Source: Actinophytocola sp963729115
GTDB lineage: Bacteria > Actinomycetota > Actinomycetes > Mycobacteriales > Pseudonocardiaceae
NCBI GenBank assembly: GCA_963729115.1
Contig: CAVSMR010000011.1
Coordinates: forward strand, 744,001-808,000
DNA: 64,000 nt
Direction: 5' to 3'
Part shown: one piece after another, positions 7,791 to 15,882 of the stretch
Layout of the letters: every line of letters begins with the position of its first letter
Numbering within the stretch: the stretch's first letter is position 1
Notes under the pieces: generated by a model
The model's database searches: none
What the model was told of the DNA's origin: nothing
Seen by the model: the letters and a program-made list of their open reading frames with translations, nothing else
Made by a program: the position numbers and the translations under genes

Positions 7791-9005
7791 TCACATCGCC
7801 GCCCGTACTCGTTCCGCTTGCCGGGCCAGGAAGAGGTGATCGGTCAGTGGGTCGGTCGGGGTGTCACCGAACAGCTTCGTCAAGCTGGCGATCATGGCGG
7901 GGCGGAGCGCGAGGCGGTGGCCGAGGCGGCGTTCGTGGTAGCGCTCCTGCAGCTGAACGAAGAGAAAGCCGGCGCGGCCGAAGTGCACGAGGGCGTCGGG
8001 GGCGCCACTGGTGACGAGGTCATCGATGAGGTCGAGGTACAGCGAGTGGTAGGCGGTCTGCCGGCGGCGTTCCTGGTGTTCGTGTGCGGTGGGTGGGTGG
8101 TTGTCGAACTGGTAGACGTTCATCGCCGTCTTGCAGAGATCCATCGAGATCGCGTCGCAGATGGAGCTGTCCATCAGCGCGGTCCACGGCGCAGGCCCGG
8201 CCTCGCACACCCGGCCGACGGCGATCGCGGCGCCGTAGGTGTTGGCGGTGTGCGTACGGTAGATCACCGCGTCCCAGATGCCGGTCTTGCTGTTCAGCGT
8301 CGGGTGCAACCCGTCGTCGACCTTCTCGACATACTGCACGATGTACTGGCGCACCAGCGACAGCAGCGCGTGGACCCCGTCGCGCCCCCAGCCCTGCGCG
8401 TCCATCGCGGCGGCAAGGTCGGCGACCGACCTGCCGTACATGAGGAACCGGCTCCGCACGAGATCTGGGGGCGGGATGCACAGGTCATCGCAGATGGTGC
8501 TGAACGCGATGTAGTGCACGGCCGTGGGCTGGTCGGCGTACCGGCCGCCGCACCAGTTGGCCATCCACTGAATGCTGTCCCGGCAGGCGAAGGTCACCAA
8601 TTCCGACGCCGAGGAAGCCTGCTTCCCCGACCAGTCCGCATAGGCCTGGTTCGAGGTGGCGGGACCATCGAGCCGAGCCATCACGGTGCGCAGCATCGGC
8701 CACAGGTTCTCCTCGTGGGCGTGCGGCGCGCCTGACGTATAGCCTTCGCCGCCCATGAGGAAGAACAGGTCGGCCGTGTCCTTGTTGTACCGCGACCGCA
8801 CCGAGCGCGCCGGCGAGCGCGGGGGTGCCGTCCGCGAGTAGTGCAGAAACGTGCAGTCCACGGTCTGCTCGCAGGCCGGGCCGCACCACATCGCATGAGT
8901 CGCGTCCAGCAACTCGACCATGGTGGCGGCCCGGGACAGCTCGCGACACACCGCTGCCGCTGACGTTGCGCCGGGGAATCGAAGCGGCAGGTCTGTCGTG
9001 GTCAT
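7791..9005 (-). CDS. Helical protein of unknown function; possibly a divergent terpene-synthase fold
   Basis: I do not recognise this 404-aa protein with confidence. It is predicted all-helical and rich in aromatic and Cys residues. Two features recall class I terpene synthases: an acidic TICDDL at residues 170-175, and CDAISMDLC at 283-291, which fits the NDxxSxxxE metal site with Asp and Ser kept but Asn and Glu replaced by Cys. The distance between them (about 110) is shorter than usual and there is no clean DDxxD, so catalysis in the usual way is doubtful. It lies between a beta-propeller gene and an EF-hand gene, with gaps of 39 and 25 nt, and near a P450 whose N-terminus resembles terpene oxidases. 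Confidence 0.35.
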   Translation of the reverse strand: MTTTDLPLRFPGATSAAAVCRELSRAATMVELLDATHAMWCGPACEQTVDCTFLHYSRTAPPRSPARSVRSRYNKDTADLFFLMGGEGYTSGAPHAHEENLWPMLRTVMARLDGPATSNQAYADWSGKQASSASELVTFACRDSIQWMANWCGGRYADQPTAVHYIAFSTICDDLCIPPPDLVRSRFLMYGRSVADLAAAMDAQGWGRDGVHALLSLVRQYIVQYVEKVDDGLHPTLNSKTGIWDAVIYRTHTANTYGAAIAVGRVCEAGPAPWTALMDSSICDAISMDLCKTAMNVYQFDNHPPTAHEHQERRRQTAYHSLYLDLIDDLVTSGAPDALVHFGRAGFLFVQLQERYHERRLGHRLALRPAMIASLTKLFGDTPTDPLTDHLFLARQAERVRAAM

Positions 9006-9044
9006 GCCCCACCACGAGGATCTCTTCGTTTTCGCATGGCGAGA

Positions 9045-10805
9045 TCAGGCTGCCGCGATGGGTCGGGTGGCGCAGAAGTACGGTGAGGCGCCCACCTTGA
9101 CGGTTGCGGTGACCGTGCTGGTCGCGACATCGATGATCGACATCGTTCCGTTGCCGGCGTTCCCGGTGTACAGGCGGGCGCCGGTTGGGTCCATGGCCAG
9201 TCCGATCGGGCCGGTGCCGACCGCGATGGTGGCGGAGACTTCGTTGGTTGCCGTTGAGATCACCAACAGTCTGTTTCCGGAGTTGCAGGCGACATAGGCC
9301 TGCTGGCCGTCGGGTGTCACCACCACGGCCCACGGGTCCCCGTGGCTGGTGGTGGCGATCGAGCTGCTGACCTTGTTGGTCGAGGTGTCGATCACCGACA
9401 CGGTCTTGGAGCTGCGGTTGCAGACGTAGACCCGGCTGCCGTCCGGGCTGACGGCGGCACCGAACGGGGCGTCGCCCACGCCGATGGTCGCGGTCACCGT
9501 GTCGGTCGAGGTGTCGATCACCGAGACACTGCTCGAACCGGTGTTGCAGACGTAGACCCGGGTGCCGGCCGGGTTCACCGCCACGCCTGCCGGGTTCCCT
9601 CCGACGCTGATACCGGCACCGAGCGTGTTGGACACCGTGTCCAGCACCGAGATCTTGCCGCCGTTGCTGACGTGGGCCCGGGCACCGTCGGGGGTCACCG
9701 CGATCGCGCCGGGCGACGACCCGAGCGCGAGAGTGGTCACGATGCCGCCGGAGGTGCTGTCGATCACCGACAGCTGGCGCGAACCGATGTTGACGGCATA
9801 GGCCCGGGCCAGCAGGTGGGCGTAGCCGACGCTGCGGTCCCGGTAGCGCAGGCCCAGGTGCAGCCCGCCGGCCACGGAACCCAATGCGGTCGGCGAGCCG
9901 GCGAGGTCGGCCTGCCCGAGGTCGTAACCGACCCAGGATCCGTCCGCGGCGGACTGGATCGCCGCAGCGGCCCGGGTGTTGGGCTGCGGGTCCTGCGCCC
10001 AGACGGCCACCAGCCGCCCGTCGGGCAGGCGGACGAGACCCGGCCTGCCGGATGCCCGCGATCCGGCGGGGTTCAGCGCCACCGGCGCTGTCCATTCGCC
10101 GCCGCCGGCGGCTGTCTCTCCGCGGAACCGCACGGCACCGGTGTCGTCGGTATAGGCCACACCAATCCGTCCACCGGGCAGGCCCGCCTGGGCCAGGTCG
10201 GCACTCACTTCGTTGATCGGGTTGCCGAACTCTGACCAGTAGCCGTTCGGTTCGGTCTGCTGGATCAACCACAGTTCCTGCCAGGTGTTGACGTGGCTGA
10301 AGGTCTGCCTTCCGTCGGTGGTCAACGCCCAGGCCATGGCCGCGACGCGGGCGCCGCCGAAGCAGTCCACCGCCCACGCCTCCGCGCCGGAGCTGTTGGT
10401 CCACAGATGCCACAGTTGCCCGTCGGTACCGACCAGGAAGACCTCCATGCGCCCGTCGCCGTTGAACCCGATCAGCGGATCCCCGAGCAGCTGCGCGCCG
10501 GTTGCCGCCGCATCCCAGCCAGAGCCGTCGGCGCGCTGCCGCAGGCATATCAGCTGCTGGTCGGGATCGCCGAAGAACACCGCCACCCGGCCATCCTGTG
10601 GTCGCGCCGCCACCGGGGCCCCGGCGATCGGTGCCTTCAGGTCCGTCCAAGCCGTCCACGACCGGTCCGCCTGCCGCCAGATTCCGTGCACGGTGCCGGT
10701 CGCCGCGCTGTTGATGAACAAGCCCACCCGGCCGTCCCGATCCACCACCACCGCCGGAGACTGATCCGTCAGCCCACCCAGGTCCTTGGCGTTCAACGCC
10801 ACCAT
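9045..10805 (-). CDS. Two-part beta-propeller protein (lectin-like plus YVTN repeats)
   Basis: The 586-aa product has two repeat regions. Residues about 1-330 contain repeats such as DGRVGLFI, DGRVAVFF and DGRMEVFLV with Trp-rich strands, like PLL/tachylectin-type propellers. Residues about 340-586 contain at least five YVTN-type blades of about 40 residues (PDGARAHVSNGG, PAGTRVYVCNTG, PDGSRVYVCNRS and so on, each followed by VIDT). No signal peptide is present, so export is unclear. I chose ATG 10805: it follows a purine-rich GAGAGGCGGG, and an upstream start at 10916 would fall inside the shared promoter. It is the first gene of a three-gene minus-strand operon (then the helical protein and the EF-hand protein). 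Confidence 0.8.
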   Translation of the reverse strand: MVALNAKDLGGLTDQSPAVVVDRDGRVGLFINSAATGTVHGIWRQADRSWTAWTDLKAPIAGAPVAARPQDGRVAVFFGDPDQQLICLRQRADGSGWDAAATGAQLLGDPLIGFNGDGRMEVFLVGTDGQLWHLWTNSSGAEAWAVDCFGGARVAAMAWALTTDGRQTFSHVNTWQELWLIQQTEPNGYWSEFGNPINEVSADLAQAGLPGGRIGVAYTDDTGAVRFRGETAAGGGEWTAPVALNPAGSRASGRPGLVRLPDGRLVAVWAQDPQPNTRAAAAIQSAADGSWVGYDLGQADLAGSPTALGSVAGGLHLGLRYRDRSVGYAHLLARAYAVNIGSRQLSVIDSTSGGIVTTLALGSSPGAIAVTPDGARAHVSNGGKISVLDTVSNTLGAGISVGGNPAGVAVNPAGTRVYVCNTGSSSVSVIDTSTDTVTATIGVGDAPFGAAVSPDGSRVYVCNRSSKTVSVIDTSTNKVSSSIATTSHGDPWAVVVTPDGQQAYVACNSGNRLLVISTATNEVSATIAVGTGPIGLAMDPTGARLYTGNAGNGTMSIIDVATSTVTATVKVGASPYFCATRPIAAA

Positions 10806-10910
10806 CACATCCCGCCTCTCACCGCATCCGTCGCCAGCCCGTATGTCCATACAGCACTCATTGGCCAGCCTTGCCGGTCCGTTCCCAGACTGCGGCGCTG
10901 TGGGCGAGTT

Positions 10911-10939
10911 GGTCAACGCGCTGTTCCGCTACACGGAAC
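10911..10939 (-). promoter_or_regulatory. Shared operator plus -35, copy 2 (propeller/EF-hand operon)
   Basis: Read on the minus strand: GTTCCG-TGTAG-CGGAAC (10939-10923), 6 nt, then TTGACC (10916-10911) as -35; CAGTCT lies 18 nt further as a possible -10, which would give a leader of about 75 nt. The inverted repeat is perfect. It matches the sites at 1276, 12918 and 12995 in half-sites, 5-nt spacer and distance to TTG. Confidence 0.6.
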
Positions 10940-11024
10940 GCGAGAATTGCCACAAGGATGGCGGCTTCGGGCGAGTCGCCGCGAACCCGATGGTTGCGCG
11001 GCGACTCGTCCGTCCGATGTGGAT

Positions 11025-12788
11025 TCAGCAGAGGATGACCAGGCCGGTGATGACCAGGCAGTTGGCGGTGTCGAAGTCGTTGGCGGGATTGGGATCGTTG
11101 GGGCTGCTGGTCGTGCGCTGGGCTCCGGCGGTCAGGGGTAGCCCGATGGTGAGCCCGGAGATGGTGGCACGGAAGGTAAAGCTGGTGTTGCCGCTGGCGG
11201 CCAGGGCGCCGACGGGACAGCTCACTTGTTTGAGGGTTCCGTTGTAGCTGCACGGTCCGAGGTTGGCCACGCTGGTGGTGGTGGACGGCACCGCCGTGAC
11301 GATCGTGGCTGAGGAGAGGGCGTCGGGGCCGGTGTTGGTCACGCCGACGGTGTAGTTGATCCTCGGCTGCAGCAACACTGCCGCGGCGGACAGGCTGACG
11401 GCCAGGTCGGCCTCGTCCGCCGGTGGCTCCGGGACCACGCGGATGGCCAGCGAGTGGGTACCGCCGGCGGCCATGGTGCCGACCAGGTCGATGAACTGGG
11501 AACAGGGCGCGGTCTGCCCGGGTGCGCACACCTGGACCGGGACCTCGCGTTGGATGAGGGTTCCGTCGCCGACCACGCCGGCGAAGCTGTTGTCTCCCCA
11601 GCCGACCAGGGTGTCGTCGATACGGGCCAGGGCGTGGAATCCGCCCGCGTTGATCTCGTCGACGCCCATCAGCGCGTTGGCGCAGGGTGCGGTCTGGCCG
11701 ACCGCGCAGACCGTGACCGGCACGGTGGTGCCGGTGGTCGTGCCGTCTCCGAGTTGGCCTTCGTTGTTGCTGCCCCAGCTGCGCACGGTCCCGTCGCGCA
11801 TCAGGACCTGGCTGAACAGCCCGCCGCCACTGATGGCGGCCACGTTGGTCAGCGGCGCGGGGCAGCCGGTCGCGACACAGACGAGGACCGGGGCCGCGCG
11901 GCCGGTGGTGGTGTCGTCGCCCAACTGCCCGTCACCGTTGGCTCCCCAGGTCCACACCGCGCGGTCGGAAGTCAGCGCCATCGAGTGGAACGCCCCGGCG
12001 GCGACGGCGATGATGTCGGTCAGCGGCCCGGTGCAACCGACGTCGGCGCACACCGCGACCGGCACCGGCTGGTCAGTGGCGGTGTCGTCACCCAGCTGCC
12101 CGTTGACGCCGTTCCCCCAAGCCCGGACCTCGTTGCCCGACACCAGAGCCAGGCTGTGCGTATCGCCGCCGGCAATACTGAGCACGTCATCGAGGAACGT
12201 CCCGCATGGCGCGCTCTGCCCGACCGCGCACACGCGCACCGGCACGCTGCTGTTGGTGGTCGTGCCGTCCCCGAGCTGACCTTGACTGTTCTCCCCCCAT
12301 GCCACGACACTTCCATCGGCCAGCAACGCCAGGTTGTGCGTGGTCCCGGCCGACACCGCGACCACATCGTCGAGGAACGACCCGCACGGAGCGCTCTGAC
12401 CCACCGCGCACACCTGCACCGGCACACTGCTGTCGGTGGTGGTGTCGTCCCCGAGTTCCCCGAACGTGTTGTCGCCCCAGGCGTAGACCGAACCGTCCGA
12501 CAGCAACGCCACGCTGTGCTCCCCGAACTCGGAGCCGGCAACCTGCACCGCATCGTCGAGCACCGTGCCGCACGGCGCGGTGTCACCCGGTTCACACACC
12601 CCTACCGGCACCGACCGGCTCGTGGTCGTGCCGTCGCCGAGCTCACCGCGGTCGTTCCATCCCCAGCCGTAGACCTCCCCCGGATCCGACACCGCCCCGG
12701 CCGGCGACGCGGACACCAACACCAAGCCCGACACCAGCACGGCCGAACCCAAGCACGCCAGGATCCGGCGGCTTCTCATGCGCATCAT
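11025..12788 (-). CDS. Secreted RCC1-repeat (seven-bladed propeller) protein with C-terminal DUF11-like domain
   Basis: This 587-aa protein starts with a Sec signal peptide (Arg-rich n-region, hydrophobic core, SPAGA cleavage site near residue 32). Seven RCC1-type repeats follow, each with a WGxNxxGxLGD core and a PVxVC end. Most blades add a second Cys in a QSAPCG-like loop, so disulfides are likely. Residues about 455-587 form a DUF11/CARDB-like Ig domain (VTNTGPDALSS). ATG 12788 has AGGAGG 6 nt upstream. Bacterial RCC1 proteins are extracellular scaffolds or lectin-like; no enzyme motif is visible. The gene has its own copy of the shared operator, linking it to the ketosynthase locus. Confidence 0.85.
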   Translation of the reverse strand: MMRMRSRRILACLGSAVLVSGLVLVSASPAGAVSDPGEVYGWGWNDRGELGDGTTTSRSVPVGVCEPGDTAPCGTVLDDAVQVAGSEFGEHSVALLSDGSVYAWGDNTFGELGDDTTTDSSVPVQVCAVGQSAPCGSFLDDVVAVSAGTTHNLALLADGSVVAWGENSQGQLGDGTTTNSSVPVRVCAVGQSAPCGTFLDDVLSIAGGDTHSLALVSGNEVRAWGNGVNGQLGDDTATDQPVPVAVCADVGCTGPLTDIIAVAAGAFHSMALTSDRAVWTWGANGDGQLGDDTTTGRAAPVLVCVATGCPAPLTNVAAISGGGLFSQVLMRDGTVRSWGSNNEGQLGDGTTTGTTVPVTVCAVGQTAPCANALMGVDEINAGGFHALARIDDTLVGWGDNSFAGVVGDGTLIQREVPVQVCAPGQTAPCSQFIDLVGTMAAGGTHSLAIRVVPEPPADEADLAVSLSAAAVLLQPRINYTVGVTNTGPDALSSATIVTAVPSTTTSVANLGPCSYNGTLKQVSCPVGALAASGNTSFTFRATISGLTIGLPLTAGAQRTTSSPNDPNPANDFDTANCLVITGLVILC

Positions 12789-12889
12789 CGGATGCCTCCT
12801 CAGCACAACGCCGCGCAACTGTCCACACCAGACATGAGCGAACCGCTGGGTGAACCTGACACGCCATCCACGCAGGATCCGGCAGGCGA

Positions 12890-12918
12890 AGTCAACGCGG
12901 CGTTCCGTGGAACGGAAC
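12890..12918 (-). promoter_or_regulatory. Shared operator plus -35, copy 3 (RCC1 gene)
   Basis: On the minus strand: GTTCCG-TTCCA-CGGAAC (12918-12902), 6 nt, TTGACT (12895-12890). The palindrome is perfect. The operator starts 130 bp upstream of the RCC1 start codon, against 134 bp for the propeller gene; the near-equal distance supports a common promoter design. Confidence 0.6.
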
Positions 12919-12994
12919 ACCCGTACCCCACGCATTCGACCAGTGCCCGCATGCAACCATCCATAAAGGACAGGAGTCGGCACCGGGGATTCGC

Positions 12995-13023
12995 GTTCCG
13001 CGTAGCGGTACGACAGCTTGCCG
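12995..13023 (+). promoter_or_regulatory. Shared operator plus -35, copy 4 (P450 gene)
   Basis: GTTCCG-CGTAG-CGGTAC at 12995-13011, 6 nt, then TTGCCG at 13018-13023. Transcription from it would begin near 13054, just before the chosen P450 start at 13072. Like copy 1 on the plus strand, the right half-site is CGGTAC instead of CGGAAC. Confidence 0.5.
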
Positions 13024-13071
13024 CCACGCCAGGTCGATGCGATGGTCCACTCAACGTTGGACGGAGAACCG

Positions 13072-14406
13072 ATGGCCACAGTGCGAACGGCGCCCGGCCG
13101 GCTACCCGGGCTCGGACACACGCTGCCCTTGCTGCGGGGTCGAATGGAGTTCACCGGGTCGCTGTGCCAGTACGGGGATGTCGTCAGGATCTATCTCGGC
13201 CCGCTGCCCTGCCTCGTGGTGAACGACAAGGATCTGGTGCGGCAGGTGCTGGTCACCGAGGCCGGGAAGTTCCAGCGGGGCCGGATCTTCGACCGGATCC
13301 GGCCGTTCCTGGGCAACGGGCTCGCCACGTCCGACGGCCGTCCACACCTGCGCAACCGGCGGTTGATGCAGCCGGCGTTCCACCGGAGCCAGATCGCCGG
13401 GTACGTCGAGGGAATGGCCCGGGTGATCACCGAGATCGTGGGTACCTGGCAACCCGGCCAGTGCCGGGCCATCGACCACGATATGCAGGTCGTCGCCGGC
13501 ACCATCGTGGGGGACGCGCTTTTCTCCGCCAGCCTGGATCGCGCGGAGCTCGATGCGATGCTGCGCGATGTCAACCTGCTCATCGGCCAGAGCACGGCCC
13601 GTGCCATGTCGCCCGCCGGCCTGTCCCGGCTGCCGCTGCCGGTGAACCGGCGCTACGACCGGGCGGTCGACCGCGTGCACCGGACGGTCAGCGAGGTCGT
13701 CCGGGCCCGGCGCGGCCACCGCGACGACCACGGCGACCTGCTGTCGATGCTGCTCGCCGCCCGCCACGAGGACACCGGAGACGGCCTGACCGACGAGGAG
13801 ATCCTCGACGAAGTCGTCACGTTGTTCGTGGCCGGCGCCGAGACGACCGCTCGCGCGCTCGCCTGGTTCTTCCACGAGCTCGGCCAGCGCCCGGACATCG
13901 AGCGGCGCGTCGTGGCCGAGATCGACGAGGTGCTCGGCGGCCAGCCGGTCACCGTCGAGCACCTGCCGCGGCTGACCTACACCAGGCAGGTCTTCGACGA
14001 GGTGCTCCGGCACTACGCGATCTGGCTGCTGATGCGGCGCCCCGTCACCGACGTCGACCTCGGCGGCGTCCAGCTGGCCGCGGGCACCGAGCTGATCATC
14101 AGCCCGCACGCGTTGCACCACAACCCGGACTACTTCCCGGACCCGAGCCGGTTCGACCCCGGCCGCTGGTCGCCCGACCGCGCCGCCGAGATCCCGCGCG
14201 GCGCCTACCTCCCGTTCGCCGCCGGGGCACACCAGTGCATCGGGAACTCCTTCGCCCTCACCGAGATGGCGGTCGTCGCCGCGACCGTGCTGTCCCGGAC
14301 GAAGCTGGCCCCCACCGGCACACCCGTCCGTGCCAGGGTGACCAACCTCCCGATCCCAAGCCACCTCCCGATGATGGTCACCGCACGAGCCGGCGCGGTC
14401 GCCTGA
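13072..14406 (+). CDS. Cytochrome P450, terpene-oxidase-like N-terminus
   Basis: A complete 444-aa P450. The N-terminus (PGRLPGLGHTLPLL) resembles bacterial terpene hydroxylases such as pentalenene oxygenase. The I-helix has AGAETT with acid Glu257, the K-helix ExxR is EVLR, the meander has FDPGRW, and the heme loop is FAAGAHQCIG with ligand Cys389. It needs external ferredoxin and reductase, none of which are encoded nearby. ATG 13072 has GGAG 6 nt upstream, and the shared operator just before it rules out the longer frame from 13018. Regulation with the ketosynthase operon suggests it tailors that product; the substrate is inference only. Confidence 0.9.
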   Translation: MATVRTAPGRLPGLGHTLPLLRGRMEFTGSLCQYGDVVRIYLGPLPCLVVNDKDLVRQVLVTEAGKFQRGRIFDRIRPFLGNGLATSDGRPHLRNRRLMQPAFHRSQIAGYVEGMARVITEIVGTWQPGQCRAIDHDMQVVAGTIVGDALFSASLDRAELDAMLRDVNLLIGQSTARAMSPAGLSRLPLPVNRRYDRAVDRVHRTVSEVVRARRGHRDDHGDLLSMLLAARHEDTGDGLTDEEILDEVVTLFVAGAETTARALAWFFHELGQRPDIERRVVAEIDEVLGGQPVTVEHLPRLTYTRQVFDEVLRHYAIWLLMRRPVTDVDLGGVQLAAGTELIISPHALHHNPDYFPDPSRFDPGRWSPDRAAEIPRGAYLPFAAGAHQCIGNSFALTEMAVVAATVLSRTKLAPTGTPVRARVTNLPIPSHLPMMVTARAGAVA

Positions 14407-14448
14407 CGGCTGGCCACATCGAGTCGCCGGCCTGGCGAAGGAAACCGC

Positions 14449-15084
14449 TCAGCAGCAGTGGTCGCCACGCCAGGCCTCGCGGCCCTCCCGGACCGCGACC
14501 GCGGCGATGACCAGCGCGACGACCGGGTCGGCCCAGTACCACCCGAGCCAGGAGTTCAGCACCAGCCCGACGAGCAGGACGCCGGACAGGTAGGTGCACA
14601 GCAGGGTCTGCTTGGAGTCCGCGACCGCGCTCTCCGACCCCAGCTCGCGCCCGGCGCGCCGCTGGGCGTACGACAGCACCGGCATCACGAGCAGCGACAC
14701 CGCGGCCAGCACGATCCCCACCGGGGAGGGCTCGGCGGGCGCCGCGCCCAGCAGGGCGCGCACCGACTCCACGGTGACGTACAGCGCGAGCGCGAAGAAC
14801 GACACCGCGATCACCTTCAACGCCGCGCGCTCGCGGGCCTCGGGGTCCCGGCCCGAGAACTGCCAGGCGACCGCCGCCGCGCTCGCCACCTCGACGACCG
14901 AGTCCAGTCCGAACCCGATCAGCGCGGTCGACGAGGCCACGGTGCCCGCCGCGATCGCGACGGCGGCTTCGATGACGTTGTAGGTGATCGTCGCGGCGAC
15001 CAGCAGCCGCACCCGCCGCGACAGCACCACTCGCCGCTGTGCGGTCGGGCGGGGCAGGTCGAGCCGCCGGTCCGGCGTCAGCAT
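14449..15084 (-). CDS. Cation diffusion facilitator-like transporter, short form
   Basis: The 211-aa membrane protein has about six hydrophobic helices and CDF landmarks: GFGLDSVVEV in helix 2, VADSKQT in helix 5 and WADPVVALVIA in helix 6. The histidines of typical zinc CDFs are replaced (G-x2-LD instead of HxxxD), and the cytoplasmic C-terminal domain is missing, so the metal is uncertain. It may export a divalent cation by proton antiport. It is divergent from an SRPBCC protein gene, with a perfect palindrome between them that could bind an ArsR-type repressor. Confidence 0.75.
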   Translation of the reverse strand: MLTPDRRLDLPRPTAQRRVVLSRRVRLLVAATITYNVIEAAVAIAAGTVASSTALIGFGLDSVVEVASAAAVAWQFSGRDPEARERAALKVIAVSFFALALYVTVESVRALLGAAPAEPSPVGIVLAAVSLLVMPVLSYAQRRAGRELGSESAVADSKQTLLCTYLSGVLLVGLVLNSWLGWYWADPVVALVIAAVAVREGREAWRGDHCC

Positions 15085-15134
15085 GCCGGTAACGGTACGG
15101 CGACCGCTGAGGGATCCACCAGCATTTCAGGCTT

Positions 15135-15148
15135 GACTTATATAAGTC
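15135..15148. promoter_or_regulatory. Perfect 14-bp palindrome between divergent genes
   Basis: GACTTATATAAGTC is a perfect inverted repeat in the 143-bp gap between the CDF-like gene (minus) and the SRPBCC gene (plus). It is AT-rich in an otherwise GC-rich region and is of the size bound by ArsR-family dimers, which commonly control SRPBCC genes. No such regulator is encoded in the window; the binding protein is inference. Confidence 0.5.
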
Positions 15149-15227
15149 GTAACTGACATCCTCCGTGCGGACCGGGTTCGCGGCCATTCGAGGGGCGCGC
15201 GGACGCCACGAACAGCGAGGTAGCCAC

Positions 15228-15878
15228 GTGATCGACATCGTCAACCAGGTCAACGCCACCCACCGGGAGCTCGGCGACCAGCCGGTCGCGACCGGCGACG
15301 GGCGGTCGCTGCTGCTGCGCCGCACCTACCAGGCGCCGGTCCAGGACGTGTGGAGCGCCTGCACCGACCCGGAGCGGATCAGCCGATGGCTGGCCCCGAT
15401 CGACGGCGACCTGCGGCTCGGCGGCACGTTTCAGCTCGAGGGCAACGCCGGCGGGACGATCCTGCGTTGCGAGGAGCCCAGCCTGCTCAAGGTGACGTGG
15501 CTGCTCGGCGAGGGCATGCCCACCGAGGTCGAGGTCCGCCTGACGCCCGCCGACGACGACCGCACCGTCTTCGAGCTGGAGCACGCCGCCCCCGCCGAGA
15601 TCCTCGACGAGATGGTGCGCGCCTACGGGCCCGGCGGCACGATCGGCCTCGGCGTCGGCTGGGACCTCGCCCTGCTCGGCCTCGACCTCCACCTCAGCGG
15701 CACGGCGTTCGACCCCGCGAGCTGGGAGGACGAGCCCGCGGCGAAGGAGTTCGCCACCCGCGGCTGCCACGCCTGGGGATCGGTCATCCAGGCTGCCTGG
15801 GGCACCGGCGACGACGACATCGCCGCGGCCATCGCATTCGGCGTGCGGCAGTTCGCCCCCGAATCCACAGAGGACTGA
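15228..15878 (+). CDS. SRPBCC (AHSA1-like) domain protein
   Basis: The 216-aa protein has the START/Bet v 1-like pattern of the AHSA1 family: an N-terminal strand RRTYQAPVQDVWSACTD, then SRWLAPIDGDLRLGG, alternating strands and a long C-terminal helix. Such proteins bind hydrophobic ligands in a central cavity; many have no known enzyme activity. GTG 15228 is chosen because a GAGGTAG lies before it and upstream residues do not look coding. It is convergent with the diguanylate cyclase gene (4 bp between stops). Confidence 0.75.
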   Translation: MIDIVNQVNATHRELGDQPVATGDGRSLLLRRTYQAPVQDVWSACTDPERISRWLAPIDGDLRLGGTFQLEGNAGGTILRCEEPSLLKVTWLLGEGMPTEVEVRLTPADDDRTVFELEHAAPAEILDEMVRAYGPGGTIGLGVGWDLALLGLDLHLSGTAFDPASWEDEPAAKEFATRGCHAWGSVIQAAWGTGDDDIAAAIAFGVRQFAPESTED

Positions 15879-15882
15879 CCGG

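Noticed and set aside
8485..10659. A 724-codon minus-strand frame overlapping the propeller gene
   Set aside because: The propeller frame has regular blade repeats and the shared promoter; the overlapping one has only Arg/Gly-rich sequence.
11454..14510. A very long plus-strand open frame (over 1000 codons) opposite the RCC1 gene
   Set aside because: It is Gly/Ala/Arg/His-rich with no domain pattern and runs opposite the RCC1 gene and through the P450 in another frame. High GC makes such shadow frames common.
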